Positions 49,894 through 58,550 of a stretch of DNA of 64,000 nt are shown here, in pieces. The DNA is taken from the NCBI RefSeq assembly GCF_020178975.1, contig NZ_JAHXBU010000094.1:310001-374000 (forward strand), in the 5' to 3' direction. Position 1 is the first letter of the stretch, and every line of letters begins with the position of its first letter. The DNA is from Cesiribacter sp. SM1. GTDB lineage: Bacteria > Bacteroidota > Bacteroidia > Cytophagales > Cyclobacteriaceae. The position numbers were made by a program, and so were the translations under genes. Under the pieces are notes generated by a model, which searched no databases, was not told the origin of the DNA, and saw only the letters and a list, made by a program, of their open reading frames with translations.

Positions 49894-51015
49894 ATGAAAT
49901 ATTGGTTGAAAATTCTTCTGTTATCTATCTGCACTGCCTGCCTTTGGATTAGCTGTGTAGACCCCTACGAGCCTCCTGTAATAGCCGAAGCAAATAATTT
50001 TCTGGTGATAGAGGGTGTTTTACGCAGTGGCGAGCCTACTACAATCAAGCTCACACGCACTGCCCGCCTGGCCGATACCGCCAGGATCACACCCGAGCGT
50101 TCTGCAGATGTAAGAATAGAATGTGAAAGCTGCGGGCTTGACCTTCCACTGCAGGAAACTGCGGATGGTGTTTATGTTTTACCGCCCCTTGACCTGAACC
50201 CTAACGACCGCTATCGCCTGCATATCAAAACATCGCAGAACCGGGAGTACCTTTCTGATTACGTAGAAGTAAAGCAGGCTCCCCCTATTGACAGCCTTAA
50301 CTGGACACTTAGCAGCGAAGGGGTACAATTGTACGTAACCACCCACGACCCCCAAAATAACACCCGCTATTACCGCTGGGAGTTTGAGGAAACCTGGGAG
50401 TTCCGCTCGCTGTATCAGTCAACTGTAGATTATGTTGATGGACAGATCATTGACCGTGTGCCGCCCACACCAATCAGGTGCTGGCAGAACAATAACTCTA
50501 CCAGTCTGCTGCTGGGTTCTTCTGCCAAACTTGGCAACGATATAATATATCAGCAGCCACTTACTGTTGTACCACATGCATCCTGGAAGCTCTCTACTAA
50601 ATACAGCATCCTGGTAAAGCAGTTTGCCCTTAGCAAGGAGGCCTTTGAGTACTATCAGCAAATGAAAAAGAACTCTGAACAGATGGGCTCATTTTTCGAT
50701 CCCCAGCCTGTAGAGCTTGGTGGTAACATCTATTCTCTGGATAATGCCAACGAGCCTGTTATTGGTTTTTTCAGTGCTGGCCAGGTACAGGAGAAAAGAA
50801 TTTATATCAGGGCCGATGAGGTGCAGCCCTGGGGCTACAGGCTGTGGTGTGATCTGATAGAGGTTACACCCGACAGCTTTAATTATTACTTTGGCCAGTC
50901 TGGCGTGGAACCTATCTATCAGGATCTGTCGGGGGTAGTATTCGGGCTTGACAATCCTGAATGCTACGATTGCTCCACGAAGGCCAGACCCGTTCAACCC
51001 GATTTCTGGGAATAA
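49894..51015 (+). CDS. DUF4249 domain-containing lipoprotein
   Basis: The protein is 373 residues from the ATG at 49894; a TTG nine bases earlier overlaps the receptor stop and is less likely. Lipoprotein signal MKYWLKILLLSICTACLWIS with the lipid-attached Cys in ISCVDPYEPP. The remainder is beta-rich (LVIEGVLRSGEPTTIKLTRT, YRLHIKTSQNREYLSDYVEV). DUF4249 proteins regularly follow STN-type TonB receptors in Bacteroidota and are probably surface-exposed partners, by analogy with SusD, though unrelated in sequence. Third gene of the operon. Confidence 0.88.
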   Translation: MKYWLKILLLSICTACLWISCVDPYEPPVIAEANNFLVIEGVLRSGEPTTIKLTRTARLADTARITPERSADVRIECESCGLDLPLQETADGVYVLPPLDLNPNDRYRLHIKTSQNREYLSDYVEVKQAPPIDSLNWTLSSEGVQLYVTTHDPQNNTRYYRWEFEETWEFRSLYQSTVDYVDGQIIDRVPPTPIRCWQNNNSTSLLLGSSAKLGNDIIYQQPLTVVPHASWKLSTKYSILVKQFALSKEAFEYYQQMKKNSEQMGSFFDPQPVELGGNIYSLDNANEPVIGFFSAGQVQEKRIYIRADEVQPWGYRLWCDLIEVTPDSFNYYFGQSGVEPIYQDLSGVVFGLDNPECYDCSTKARPVQPDFWE

Positions 51016-51027
51016 CAATCTTATTTT

Positions 51028-53469
51028 ATGATGTGCACGCCGCCCATTTTCCGTCAATACAACAGCTGCTTTCTGCCAGCCCGTCTGCTGCTTTTTATAT
51101 TATGCACCCTGGGTTCTGCTGCAGGGCTGGCGCAGACAACACAATTTTCTTCCCTGCGGCAGGCATTTGAGCAGCATACAAAGCGGGCAGTAATTGAAAA
51201 GGTATTTGTGCACACCGACAGGGAGGATTACCTGGCCGGTGAAACCATGTGGTTTAAACTGTACGTGGTGGATGGCAGCAGGCATCAGCCCCTGGATCTT
51301 AGCAAGCTGGCTTATGTGGAAGTGCTGGATAAAGAGAACAAACCTGTACTGCAGGCAAAAACAGCGCTGGAAAACGGTAGCGGCAGCGGTTCTTTTTACC
51401 TGCCCCTAAGCTTAAAATCGGGCAGCTACAAATTAAGGGCCTATACAAACTGGATGAAAAACTTCGGCCCCGAATTTTACTTTGAAAAACCTGTTAGCCT
51501 TATCAACACCTTTACGGTACCGGAATACTCTGCTCCGGTAGCTGAGGCAGCTTTTGATGTGCAGTTTTTTCCAGAAGGCGGCGAAATGCTTAGTGGCATC
51601 AGGAGCAAAGTAGCTTTTAAAGCCCTTGACAGCCACGGAAAAGGCGTTGCCGTTAAGGGAGTGGTGGTAAAAGAGCAGGGAGATACGGTGGCAGTTTTTA
51701 GCCCCCTGAAGTTTGGCATGGGCCATTTTTACTTTACACCGGAGGCAAACACAACCTACAAAGCGCTGGTAAGCCTGGGTACCGACAGCAGCTTTACTTC
51801 TTTCTCCCTCCCTGCCGTGCAAAGCCAGGGCTATGTAATGCAGCTGGAAGAGGAAGCTAACGATGGGCTAAGCATCAGCGTTAGCACCAATTTACCCGAT
51901 CAGCAGCTGCACCTGTTTGTGCATACCCGCCAGCAGGTTAAAGTAGTAGAAACGCAGAAATTAACAAATGGCCAGGCTGTTTTCAGGCTAAACAAGCAGC
52001 AGCTGGGAGAAGGTATTTCTCACCTTACCCTTATTAACCAGCAGAAGCAGGCGGTAGCAGAACGCCTCTACTTCAGGTACCCGCAAAATATCCTTAGCCT
52101 TGATGCCGGCACAAATAAAAATAGGTATGCCAGCCGCCAGCAGGTGGAGCTGCAGCTTGCTGCCAGCGAAAAGGGTAACGGAACTCCAGCCAACCTCTCG
52201 CTGGCCGTATACCGCACCGACTCCCTCAGCCGTGAAGAGGCGGCCGGCAACATCATGAGCTACCTCTGGCTTAGCTCCGACCTTAAGGGACATATAGAAT
52301 CTCCTGCTTATTACTTTTCAGCGAAAGGGCCCCAGACAGCCCAGGCCATGGATAACCTGATGCTCACCCAGGGATGGAGAAGATTCCGCTGGCAGGAGCT
52401 CCTCGAAAAGGAAGAAGCCCCTGCGCTGGCTTACATTCCGGAGTACGAAGGGCACATTATCCGGGCAGTTGTAACCAGTAAAGAAACGGGTGCTCCGGCT
52501 GCGGGCGTAACCACTTATCTTTCGGTGCCAGGCAAGCTGGTGCAGTTTTATGTTTCCAGCACCAATGAGCAGGGAGAGGCACTGTTTATCACAGAGCAGC
52601 TCTATGGCTTAAATGATGTTATCCTTCAAAACAGACCAGATCAGGCAGGGCTTTATAACATAGAAATATCCAGCCCCTACGCCACCCAGTATTCGGCAGT
52701 GCCCCCTGCTCCGTTTATAATACCGGAGCAATATCAGGAGCAGTTAAGACTTAGGCATGTACAAATGCAGGCGCAAAACACCTATTGGCAGGAAGAAAGA
52801 AATCAGCTTGTTGCCCCCAGGCTGGATAGTGCTGCCTTTTACAGAACTCCCAGCAAAACTTACTTACTGGATAATTTTACCCGCTTCCCCACCATGGAAG
52901 AAGTAATGCGGGAGTATGTTTATGAGGTAAGAGTCAGAAAGCAAGGTGGCAAATTTAATTTTAAACTGCTCGACCCTAACATCAGGGATTACTTTGAAAA
53001 CCCTCCCCTGGTGCTGCTGGATGGAGTGCCTGTAACAGATACGGATAAGATCATTGAATACAACCCCCTGAAGGTAGAAAAACTGGAGGTAGTAACTGAC
53101 AGGTTCTTTAAGGGAAAGGATATTATGTACGATGGCATTGTAAGTTACACCACCTACAAAGGAAACCTGGAGGGCTTTCCCCTGAATGCTGATCTGAAAC
53201 AACTGGACTACGACGGGCTGCAGCTTCAGCGTGAGTTCTACAGCCCCAGCTACGAAACCCAACAACAAATCAGCAGCCGTAAGCCAGACTTCAGAAACCT
53301 GCTCCACTGGTCGCCACAGATCGTTACCGGCAAAGACGGCAAAAGCAGCCTTAGCTTTTACACCTCCGACCTGAAAGGAAAGTTTATAGTGGTGGTGCAG
53401 GGAATTACCCCTACTGGTACAGCAGGCGTTACTACCCATACTTTTGAAGTAGAAGAAGATACGCTTTGA
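51028..53469 (+). CDS. large secreted MG2/macroglobulin-like protein with plug-like C-terminus
   Basis: This 813-residue protein has an N-terminal signal (about residues 15-36, RLLLFILCTLGSAAGLAQ). The first half resembles macroglobulin MG domains (KVFVHTDREDYLAGETMWFK near 53-72, GSYKLRAYTNWMKNF). Near 660-720 there is a plug-like stretch with PLVLLDGVPVTDTDKIIEYN. The tail SLSFYTSDLKGKFIVVVQGI is again macroglobulin-like. Such proteins accompany TonB receptors with DUF4249 partners; their function is not established. Last gene of the four-gene operon, 12 bases after DUF4249. Confidence 0.8.
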   Translation: MMCTPPIFRQYNSCFLPARLLLFILCTLGSAAGLAQTTQFSSLRQAFEQHTKRAVIEKVFVHTDREDYLAGETMWFKLYVVDGSRHQPLDLSKLAYVEVLDKENKPVLQAKTALENGSGSGSFYLPLSLKSGSYKLRAYTNWMKNFGPEFYFEKPVSLINTFTVPEYSAPVAEAAFDVQFFPEGGEMLSGIRSKVAFKALDSHGKGVAVKGVVVKEQGDTVAVFSPLKFGMGHFYFTPEANTTYKALVSLGTDSSFTSFSLPAVQSQGYVMQLEEEANDGLSISVSTNLPDQQLHLFVHTRQQVKVVETQKLTNGQAVFRLNKQQLGEGISHLTLINQQKQAVAERLYFRYPQNILSLDAGTNKNRYASRQQVELQLAASEKGNGTPANLSLAVYRTDSLSREEAAGNIMSYLWLSSDLKGHIESPAYYFSAKGPQTAQAMDNLMLTQGWRRFRWQELLEKEEAPALAYIPEYEGHIIRAVVTSKETGAPAAGVTTYLSVPGKLVQFYVSSTNEQGEALFITEQLYGLNDVILQNRPDQAGLYNIEISSPYATQYSAVPPAPFIIPEQYQEQLRLRHVQMQAQNTYWQEERNQLVAPRLDSAAFYRTPSKTYLLDNFTRFPTMEEVMREYVYEVRVRKQGGKFNFKLLDPNIRDYFENPPLVLLDGVPVTDTDKIIEYNPLKVEKLEVVTDRFFKGKDIMYDGIVSYTTYKGNLEGFPLNADLKQLDYDGLQLQREFYSPSYETQQQISSRKPDFRNLLHWSPQIVTGKDGKSSLSFYTSDLKGKFIVVVQGITPTGTAGVTTHTFEVEEDTL

Positions 53470-53613
53470 AATTTGAAAGTCTCCGGCCGCAATCAAACAT
53501 CTATGCTGTAAAGCCGCGGCCCATATGCACAGAATGCATTAAATTTACCCTTAGTGGCTGCATGCTTTTGTTCATTTTTAAGCCTGGCAGCCTCCATTCT
53601 AAAAAAGGCATAG

Positions 53614-54672
53614 ATGTACGATACCATTGTTATAGGCGGGGGGCAAAGTGCGCTTGCAACTGCATATTTTCTAAGACGGGAGGGACTTGAATACCTCCTG
53701 CTCGACAAGCAGCCTGCTGCCGGGGGTGCCTGGCAACAGTACTGGGAAAGCCTGCGGCTGTTCAGCCCTGCCGATGCCAGTTCGCTGCCTGGCTGGCTCA
53801 TGCCCAGAAGTGAACATACCTACCCCTCGCGTAACGAGGTGGTAAGTTACCTGCAGCAGTACGAGGAAAGGTACAAAATACCGGTAGAGCGGCCCGTGCA
53901 GGTTACCGCTGTTCATCAGGAGGGGGCGCACTTTCTGGTTCAGGCAGACCAGGAAGCATACCAGGCTAAAACAATTGTAAGCGCTACAGGCTCATTTCAG
54001 AACCCTTACATCCCACCGTACCCGGGCAGAGAGCTTTTCAGGGGTGTGCAAATACATGCTGCTGCCTACCAAAACCCGGAGCCCTTCAGGGATAAAAAGG
54101 TTCTGGTGGTTGGCGGTGGCAACTCCGGCGCACAGATACTGGCCGAACTTTCCAAAACTGCGCATACAACCTGGGTAACTGAAAATGAGCCTTCTTTTCT
54201 GCCCGATGATGTAGACGGACGCTATCTTTTTAGCATAGCCAGCAAGATATGGGAAGCCAAAAAGCGGGGCGAAACCTTTGTGCCGAGGGGCTCCCTGGGA
54301 GATATTGTACTGGTAGAGCCAGTAAAAGAAGCCCGTGAAAGAGGTGCCCTGCTGGCCCGCAGGCCCTTTAATAATTTCACTGAAGAAGGTGTTCGCTGGC
54401 CCGACGGTACTACAGAGTACGTTGATGCTGTTATCTGGTGTACAGGATACAGGCCGGCGCTGGAACATCTGGCGCCTCTTGCCGTACTAGAGGCAGACGG
54501 CAAAGTGCTCACCCGCGGTACGCGTAGCCAGAAAGTAAACGGTCTGTGGCTGGTTGGCTATGGCAGCTGGACAGGCTTTGCCTCTGCTACCTTAATTGGT
54601 GTGGGCCGCTCCTCCAGACAAACCGCAGCCGAAATAAAAAAATATCTGCAACAGGATAGCCACAAGAATTAG
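53614..54672 (+). CDS. flavin-containing monooxygenase (ArsO-like)
   Basis: This 352-residue two-dinucleotide-binding flavoprotein binds FAD via IGGGQSALATAYFL (7-20) and NADPH via VVGGGNSGAQILAEL (about 165-179). DAVIWCTGYRPALEHL near 270 is the usual C-terminal motif of this group. AGGAWQQYWESLRLFSPADA (about 38-57) is typical of ArsO and related flavin monooxygenases. No arsenic genes are nearby, so the ArsO name describes similarity only. Stands alone; the -7 box of the following gene begins one base after its stop codon. Confidence 0.85.
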   Translation: MYDTIVIGGGQSALATAYFLRREGLEYLLLDKQPAAGGAWQQYWESLRLFSPADASSLPGWLMPRSEHTYPSRNEVVSYLQQYEERYKIPVERPVQVTAVHQEGAHFLVQADQEAYQAKTIVSATGSFQNPYIPPYPGRELFRGVQIHAAAYQNPEPFRDKKVLVVGGGNSGAQILAELSKTAHTTWVTENEPSFLPDDVDGRYLFSIASKIWEAKKRGETFVPRGSLGDIVLVEPVKEARERGALLARRPFNNFTEEGVRWPDGTTEYVDAVIWCTGYRPALEHLAPLAVLEADGKVLTRGTRSQKVNGLWLVGYGSWTGFASATLIGVGRSSRQTAAEIKKYLQQDSHKN

Positions 54673-54680
54673 TATCTTTG
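54673..54680 (+). promoter_or_regulatory. TAnnTTTG -7 box of the corA-uppP operon
   Basis: TATCTTTG matches the -7 consensus and begins immediately after the stop codon of the monooxygenase gene; the CorA start is 48 bases downstream. Confidence 0.5.
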
Positions 54681-54727
54681 CACGCTTAATTGCGTTGGTG
54701 TGGTCCTGTGCGGCATGAACTTTCTTT

Positions 54728-55678
54728 ATGATTAATCTCTACTATTATCGCCAGAACAGGCTGGTGAAAACTACTGCCGGCGAGCAGTTGGAAGACATAC
54801 AGCTGGATGAACTTCTTTGGGTTGATCTGTTTAATGCTACAGATGCAGAAAAAGCTACAGTAGAACGTACACTGGGCATAGAACTTTTTACCCAGCAGGA
54901 AAGCGAAGAGATTGAAAGCAGCTCCAAATTTGCCGAGGATGCGCATGAGATTGGCATCAACCTTAACTTTCTGCACCGCGAAAAAGGCACCGACATCTAC
55001 GAAATGGAAGCTGTGTCATTTATTCTGCGGAAAAATGCCCTTATCACACAGCGCAACTTCAAGTTCAAAACATTTACCGATACCGAACGCAAAATCCTAA
55101 GCCTGCGCCCCCGCAGCGGCGCAGATATACTCCTGTACCTGTTCGAGGTGCGGATCGATTTCGATGCCGACCTTATCGAGCACATTACGGATCAGATCTC
55201 AAACATCAGTAAAAGACTCATCAGGCGTGATGAGCTGAATGAAGAAGTACTTCTGAAAATTACCAGCCTGCAGGAAACAACCATCACCATACGGGAGAAT
55301 ATTGTAGAGAAGCAGCGCATTCTCTCCTCCATTCTCAAGAGCGATTTCTTTCCAAAAGACAATGTTGAAAAAATTCGCATAATGATAAAGGATGTTGGCT
55401 CGCTTCTGGACCATACTTCCTTTAATTTTGAACGGCTTGAGTTTCTGCAAAACACCTTCCTGGGTTTGGTAGATATTGAACAAAACCGTGTGATCAAGAT
55501 CTTTACCGTAGTAACAGTGGTGTTTATGCCACCTACCCTTATTGCAAGCATGTATGGCATGAACTTCCGGTTTATGCCCGAGCTCGATAAGGCCTGGGGC
55601 TACCCTTTTGCTATTTTGCTGATGATTCTTTCCTCCGCCCTAACGCTTTTATTCTTCAAACGTAAAAACTGGCTCTAA
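54728..55678 (+). CDS. corA: CorA family magnesium/divalent-cation transporter
   Basis: This 316-residue protein has a large cytoplasmic alpha/beta funnel (1-250) and two C-terminal membrane helices. The signature is YGMNF (GMN motif) at the end of the first helix (VVTVVFMPPTLIASMYGMNF), followed by the periplasmic loop RFMPELDKAWGYP. It works as a pentamer, admitting Mg2+ or related ions. Its stop codon overlaps the uppP start by one base, so the two are co-translated. Confidence 0.92.
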   Translation: MINLYYYRQNRLVKTTAGEQLEDIQLDELLWVDLFNATDAEKATVERTLGIELFTQQESEEIESSSKFAEDAHEIGINLNFLHREKGTDIYEMEAVSFILRKNALITQRNFKFKTFTDTERKILSLRPRSGADILLYLFEVRIDFDADLIEHITDQISNISKRLIRRDELNEEVLLKITSLQETTITIRENIVEKQRILSSILKSDFFPKDNVEKIRIMIKDVGSLLDHTSFNFERLEFLQNTFLGLVDIEQNRVIKIFTVVTVVFMPPTLIASMYGMNFRFMPELDKAWGYPFAILLMILSSALTLLFFKRKNWL

Positions 55679-56466
55679 TGAGTTTGCTAGAAGCAATTAT
55701 AATAGGCATTGTAGAAGGCCTTACTGAATTTCTACCGGTTTCATCTACCGGCCACATGATCCTTACCTCCTACCTGCTGAAAATGCAGGAAACTACCTTT
55801 CTTAAAACATTTGAGGTTGTTATTCAATTAGGAGCTATTCTGGCAATTGTATGGCTTTATGCCAAACGATTCCTCTCTAGCATTGAGATATACTTTAAGC
55901 TGGCCATTGCCTTTTTGCCAACTGGCATTATTGGCTTGCTGGCGTATAAAACTATTAAGCTCTACCTGTTTAACCCGGTAGTGGTGGCAGTAAGCCTTAT
56001 TTTGGGTGGCATTGTGCTGATTCTGCTGGATCGCAAGCTTGAAACCACCGTTACTAAATACACCGACATAGCCGATATTTCTTATAAAAGAGCCTTTTTC
56101 ATTGGGCTTATGCAGTGCTTTTCCATGATACCAGGTGTATCCCGGGCTGCTGCTACCATCATAGGTGGTGTGTTTAACGGGCTGGATAAACAACAGGCAG
56201 CCGAATTTTCATTTCTGCTGGCGGTGCCTACCATGTTTGCCGCCTCTGGCTACGACCTGCTCAAATCCGAAATTGAATATACTTCTCATAACCTCATGCT
56301 CCTGGGCGTTGGTATGCTGGTTGCTTTTGTCTCTGCCTGGCTTGCCGTTAAGTTTTTCCTCAAGTTCATTCACCGCTATGGCTTCCGGCACTTTGGCTAC
56401 TACAGAATTGTGATCGGAGTACTGTTTCTGATCCTGTTCTTCTCCGGCATCATAGAAAGCATTTAA
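55678..56466 (+). CDS. uppP: undecaprenyl-diphosphate phosphatase
   Basis: This 262-residue BacA/UppP membrane phosphatase recycles the undecaprenyl carrier for peptidoglycan and glycan synthesis. The family signatures are EGLTEFLPVSSTGHMILTSY (14-33), with the catalytic Glu and Ser residues, and FSMIPGVSRAAATIIGG (about 144-160), with the catalytic Arg. About eight helices. Coupled to corA by a 1-base overlap. Inhibition of this step underlies bacitracin sensitivity. Confidence 0.95.
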   Translation: MSLLEAIIIGIVEGLTEFLPVSSTGHMILTSYLLKMQETTFLKTFEVVIQLGAILAIVWLYAKRFLSSIEIYFKLAIAFLPTGIIGLLAYKTIKLYLFNPVVVAVSLILGGIVLILLDRKLETTVTKYTDIADISYKRAFFIGLMQCFSMIPGVSRAAATIIGGVFNGLDKQQAAEFSFLLAVPTMFAASGYDLLKSEIEYTSHNLMLLGVGMLVAFVSAWLAVKFFLKFIHRYGFRHFGYYRIVIGVLFLILFFSGIIESI

Positions 56467-56535
56467 GCTGTAGAAGAGTACATTCCAGTATCTGTCCAGA
56501 GGGTGCTAAGGTTATAGGTTTCTGCCCGGTTTGAT

Positions 56536-56558
56536 AACGCTATGCGTTTAGCTGCGTA
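56536..56558 (+). promoter_or_regulatory. ECF-type promoter-like motif AAC-N16-CGTA
   Basis: AAC at 56536-56538 and CGTA at 56555-56558, spacer exactly 16, 40 bases before the ATG at 56595. Same pattern as upstream of the genes at 191, 57034 and 57567. Confidence 0.6.
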
Positions 56559-56594
56559 TAGTACCTTAAATGGTTTAACCTAAATTTTTTAGCT

Positions 56595-56777
56595 ATGACA
56601 AAAGGACATAATAAACTCGATAACAACACTAACGATATTGATCAGGAAAATAAAGCCCAGCATCAGCATCGCAGCTTATCCAATAAAGACAGGGAACGTA
56701 AGAACGACCGTGAAGGTCGTGGCCCTGAAGAAGACCCCAGCAATGGCAGAAAGAAAAACTCCAATGCAGTAGGATAA
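56595..56777 (+). CDS. small hydrophilic disordered protein 1
   Basis: This 60-residue protein lacks hydrophobic segments and is rich in Asn, Asp, Lys, Arg and Glu (for example DNNTNDIDQENKAQ and NDREGRGPEEDPSNG). It is probably intrinsically disordered and cytosolic. No family recognised; the composition recalls stress-protective hydrophilins. First of three neighbouring small genes with equivalent layout: an AAC-N16-CGTA motif 40-48 bases upstream, an A/T-rich leader, and a private terminator. Function is inferred only. Confidence 0.7.
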   Translation: MTKGHNKLDNNTNDIDQENKAQHQHRSLSNKDRERKNDREGRGPEEDPSNGRKKNSNAVG

Positions 56778-56802
56778 GATTAGTTCTTCATATCAAAAAG
56801 GC

Positions 56803-56832
56803 AGAGCCAGGGCAAAACCCTGGCTCTCCTGT
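56803..56832 (+). terminator. terminator of small hydrophilic gene 1
   Basis: A 10-bp stem (56803-56812 with 56818-56827, core AGAGCCAGGG) with loop CAAAA, followed by CCTGTTTT. Confidence 0.8.
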
Positions 56833-56966
56833 TTTACCTAGCATTCATTGTTACATCTTAAAATTAATTTCTGCCATCCTTGCTGGTTTAAACTACGGTG
56901 GCCGGCCCTAAACCCACAATTTGGCTAATATCTCTTTTTCAATCGGGCTTATATTCCTAAATACAT

Positions 56967-56989
56967 AACCCAAGCATACTTACGTCGTA
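56967..56989 (+). promoter_or_regulatory. ECF-type promoter-like motif AAC-N16-CGTA
   Basis: AAC at 56967-56969 and CGTA at 56986-56989 with a 16-base spacer, 48 bases before the ATG at 57034. The -10 side continues CGTAAAATAT, as at the 57567 gene. Confidence 0.6.
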
Positions 56990-57033
56990 AAATATACAAC
57001 AGAAGTACATGTTCAATCAAACATTTTTTAGCG

Positions 57034-57258
57034 ATGAAAGACGATAATAAAAATAATAAACAGCAAGAGAATAATAAGCAGCAACAAAACGAGGTAAGTC
57101 CGTACAGCAGGGGCAAAAGCATGAACCCTACGCAAAACCCGGACCTGAACTCCGATGGCTTTACCAAAAGCATGAAACAACAGACCAGGGCAAACAACGC
57201 TGAGGGACACGCACAGACAGCACACCCCAACAACAGCCCAGGGCATGTAAACGACTAA
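57034..57258 (+). CDS. small hydrophilic disordered protein 2
   Basis: This 74-residue protein, very rich in Asn, Gln and Lys (MKDDNKNNKQQENNKQQQNE), contains SPYSRGKSMNPTQNPDLNSD and ends in a His/Asn/Pro-rich tail. No signal peptide, no membrane helix, no recognised domain; likely disordered. Between two similar genes and controlled by its own promoter-like motif and terminator. Probably belongs to the same stress regulon; this is inference. Confidence 0.7.
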   Translation: MKDDNKNNKQQENNKQQQNEVSPYSRGKSMNPTQNPDLNSDGFTKSMKQQTRANNAEGHAQTAHPNNSPGHVND

Positions 57259-57287
57259 TCCATAGTTAATTATAAATAATATTAACA

Positions 57288-57324
57288 AAGAAAGAGCTGG
57301 TGTTTTTACAACCAGCTCTTTCTT
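57288..57324 (+). terminator. terminator of small hydrophilic gene 2
   Basis: A 14-bp perfect stem (57288-57301 with 57311-57324, core AAAGAGCTGGT) around a nine-base T-rich loop, followed by ATTTTC. Confidence 0.8.
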
Positions 57325-57499
57325 ATTTTCAGCGAACCTCCACGTGCCTGCATCCTGTACCCAGTAGCAGGGCAGCGGCATACTGGCAACAGGCACAGAG
57401 GTAGCAGGATAAACAGTTAGCAGTCAATAAGTACTGTAAATGAACATCTAAAATAGGCAACTGCTTTAGCTCGCCCACAGAGAAAATAGCTTAACAGCG

Positions 57500-57522
57500 A
57501 ACATCAGCCATACTCTGCCGTA
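57500..57522 (+). promoter_or_regulatory. ECF-type promoter-like motif AAC-N16-CGTA
   Basis: AAC at 57500-57502 and CGTA at 57519-57522, spacer 16, 48 bases before the ATG at 57567. The -10 side reads CGTAAAATAT, the same as at 56986. Confidence 0.6.
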
Positions 57523-57566
57523 AAATATTATATAATAAATAAATGTTAAATTAAACTTTTTGAACT

Positions 57567-57884
57567 ATGAATACTGATAGAGAGAACAACCGAAGCAACA
57601 ATAACAACGAATCGAACCGTAACTGGAGCGACGTAAATTCAGCAAGCCGCTCTAAAGAAGATTCCGGCAACTCACAGTCTGACAGAGAGCGCCGTGACCG
57701 GAATGTTGACATGAGTATGGACCAGCGCAGAAGAGAAGATCAAAACCGCAACAATGAGATAAGCGGCCGCACAGATCAACTGAGCCCAAGTGGTGGTGGT
57801 CAGCAAACCAACCCTAAAGGCAGGGTACAGGAACAATCCAACCTGGGCTCTACTACCGGTAGCAAACAGGAAAACAACTCATAA
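57567..57884 (+). CDS. small hydrophilic disordered protein 3
   Basis: This 105-residue protein is composed almost wholly of Asn, Ser, Arg, Asp, Glu and Gln (NTDRENNRSNNNNESNRNWS at the start, RRDRNVDMSMDQRRREDQNR in the middle), with a Gly/Gln/Ser tail. It has a single Trp and no hydrophobic core, so it is expected to be disordered. Third member of the small-gene trio. It ends shortly before a bidirectional terminator next to carbonic anhydrase. Confidence 0.7.
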   Translation: MNTDRENNRSNNNNESNRNWSDVNSASRSKEDSGNSQSDRERRDRNVDMSMDQRRREDQNRNNEISGRTDQLSPSGGGQQTNPKGRVQEQSNLGSTTGSKQENNS

Positions 57885-57908
57885 TAAAGCACAGCAGCTG
57901 GTAAACAG

Positions 57909-57940
57909 AAAGAGCCGGATCAAATCTCCGGCTCTTTTTT
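57909..57940. terminator. terminator between small gene 3 and carbonic anhydrase
   Basis: An 11-bp perfect stem (57909-57919 with 57927-57937, core AGAGCCGGA), loop TCAAATC, with T tract on the plus side. The convergent carbonic anhydrase gene ends at 57939, so it may also use this hairpin. Confidence 0.85.
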
Positions 57941-58550
57941 ACTTTGGTGCATCCAGGGTGCGAAACTCGCTTACATCTACCTTCAGGTCTTTAAGTATAC
58001 CCTCTCCAACGTGGTACACCAGGCCGTGTAAGTTCAGCTCCTGGCCCCTGTGCCAGGCATTCTGTACAATGGAGGTCATGCCCAGGTTCTTAACCTGTTC
58101 AATTACGTTCAATTCTACCAGCCTGTCGCGGCGCTCTTTTTCATCCTCAATAGCATTCAGCTCATCAGCATATATACGGGCTACATCTTTGATGTTACGC
58201 AGCCAGTTGTCTATAAGCCCAAACTGCTGGCTGGTCATGGCGGCAGCCACACCACCACACTCTTTATGGCCACACACAATAATATCGCGCACCTTGAGCA
58301 CATCCACAGCATACTGCAATACACTTAGCAGGTTCATGTCGGTATGCACCACCATGTTAGCAATATTGCGGTGCACAAACATATCGCCAGCTTCTGTACC
58401 GGTTATAACGTTGGCCGGAACACGGCTATCGGAGCAACCAATAAACAAATACCGCGGGCTTTGGCCTTTCGCAAGATTTTTGAAATAGTTAGGGTCTTTT
58501 GCCAGCTGCTCGGCAACCCACTCTTTGTTATTTTTGAATATTTCCTCCAT
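57939..58550 (-). CDS. beta-carbonic anhydrase
   Basis: This 203-residue zinc enzyme interconverts CO2 and bicarbonate. Zinc ligands are Cys39 in GCSDSRVPA, His95 and Cys98 in CGHKECGG, with the Asp41-Arg43 dyad that marks the active beta class. Its start overlaps the end of the SulP gene by 23 bases, so the two are translated together and most likely function as a bicarbonate supply system. Confidence 0.94.
   Translation of the reverse strand: MEEIFKNNKEWVAEQLAKDPNYFKNLAKGQSPRYLFIGCSDSRVPANVITGTEAGDMFVHRNIANMVVHTDMNLLSVLQYAVDVLKVRDIIVCGHKECGGVAAAMTSQQFGLIDNWLRNIKDVARIYADELNAIEDEKERRDRLVELNVIEQVKNLGMTSIVQNAWHRGQELNLHGLVYHVGEGILKDLKVDVSEFRTLDAPK

Noticed and set aside
53466-53690. 74-codon open frame between the macroglobulin-like gene and the monooxygenase
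   Set aside because: Overlaps the monooxygenase start, has no plausible start context and no domain.
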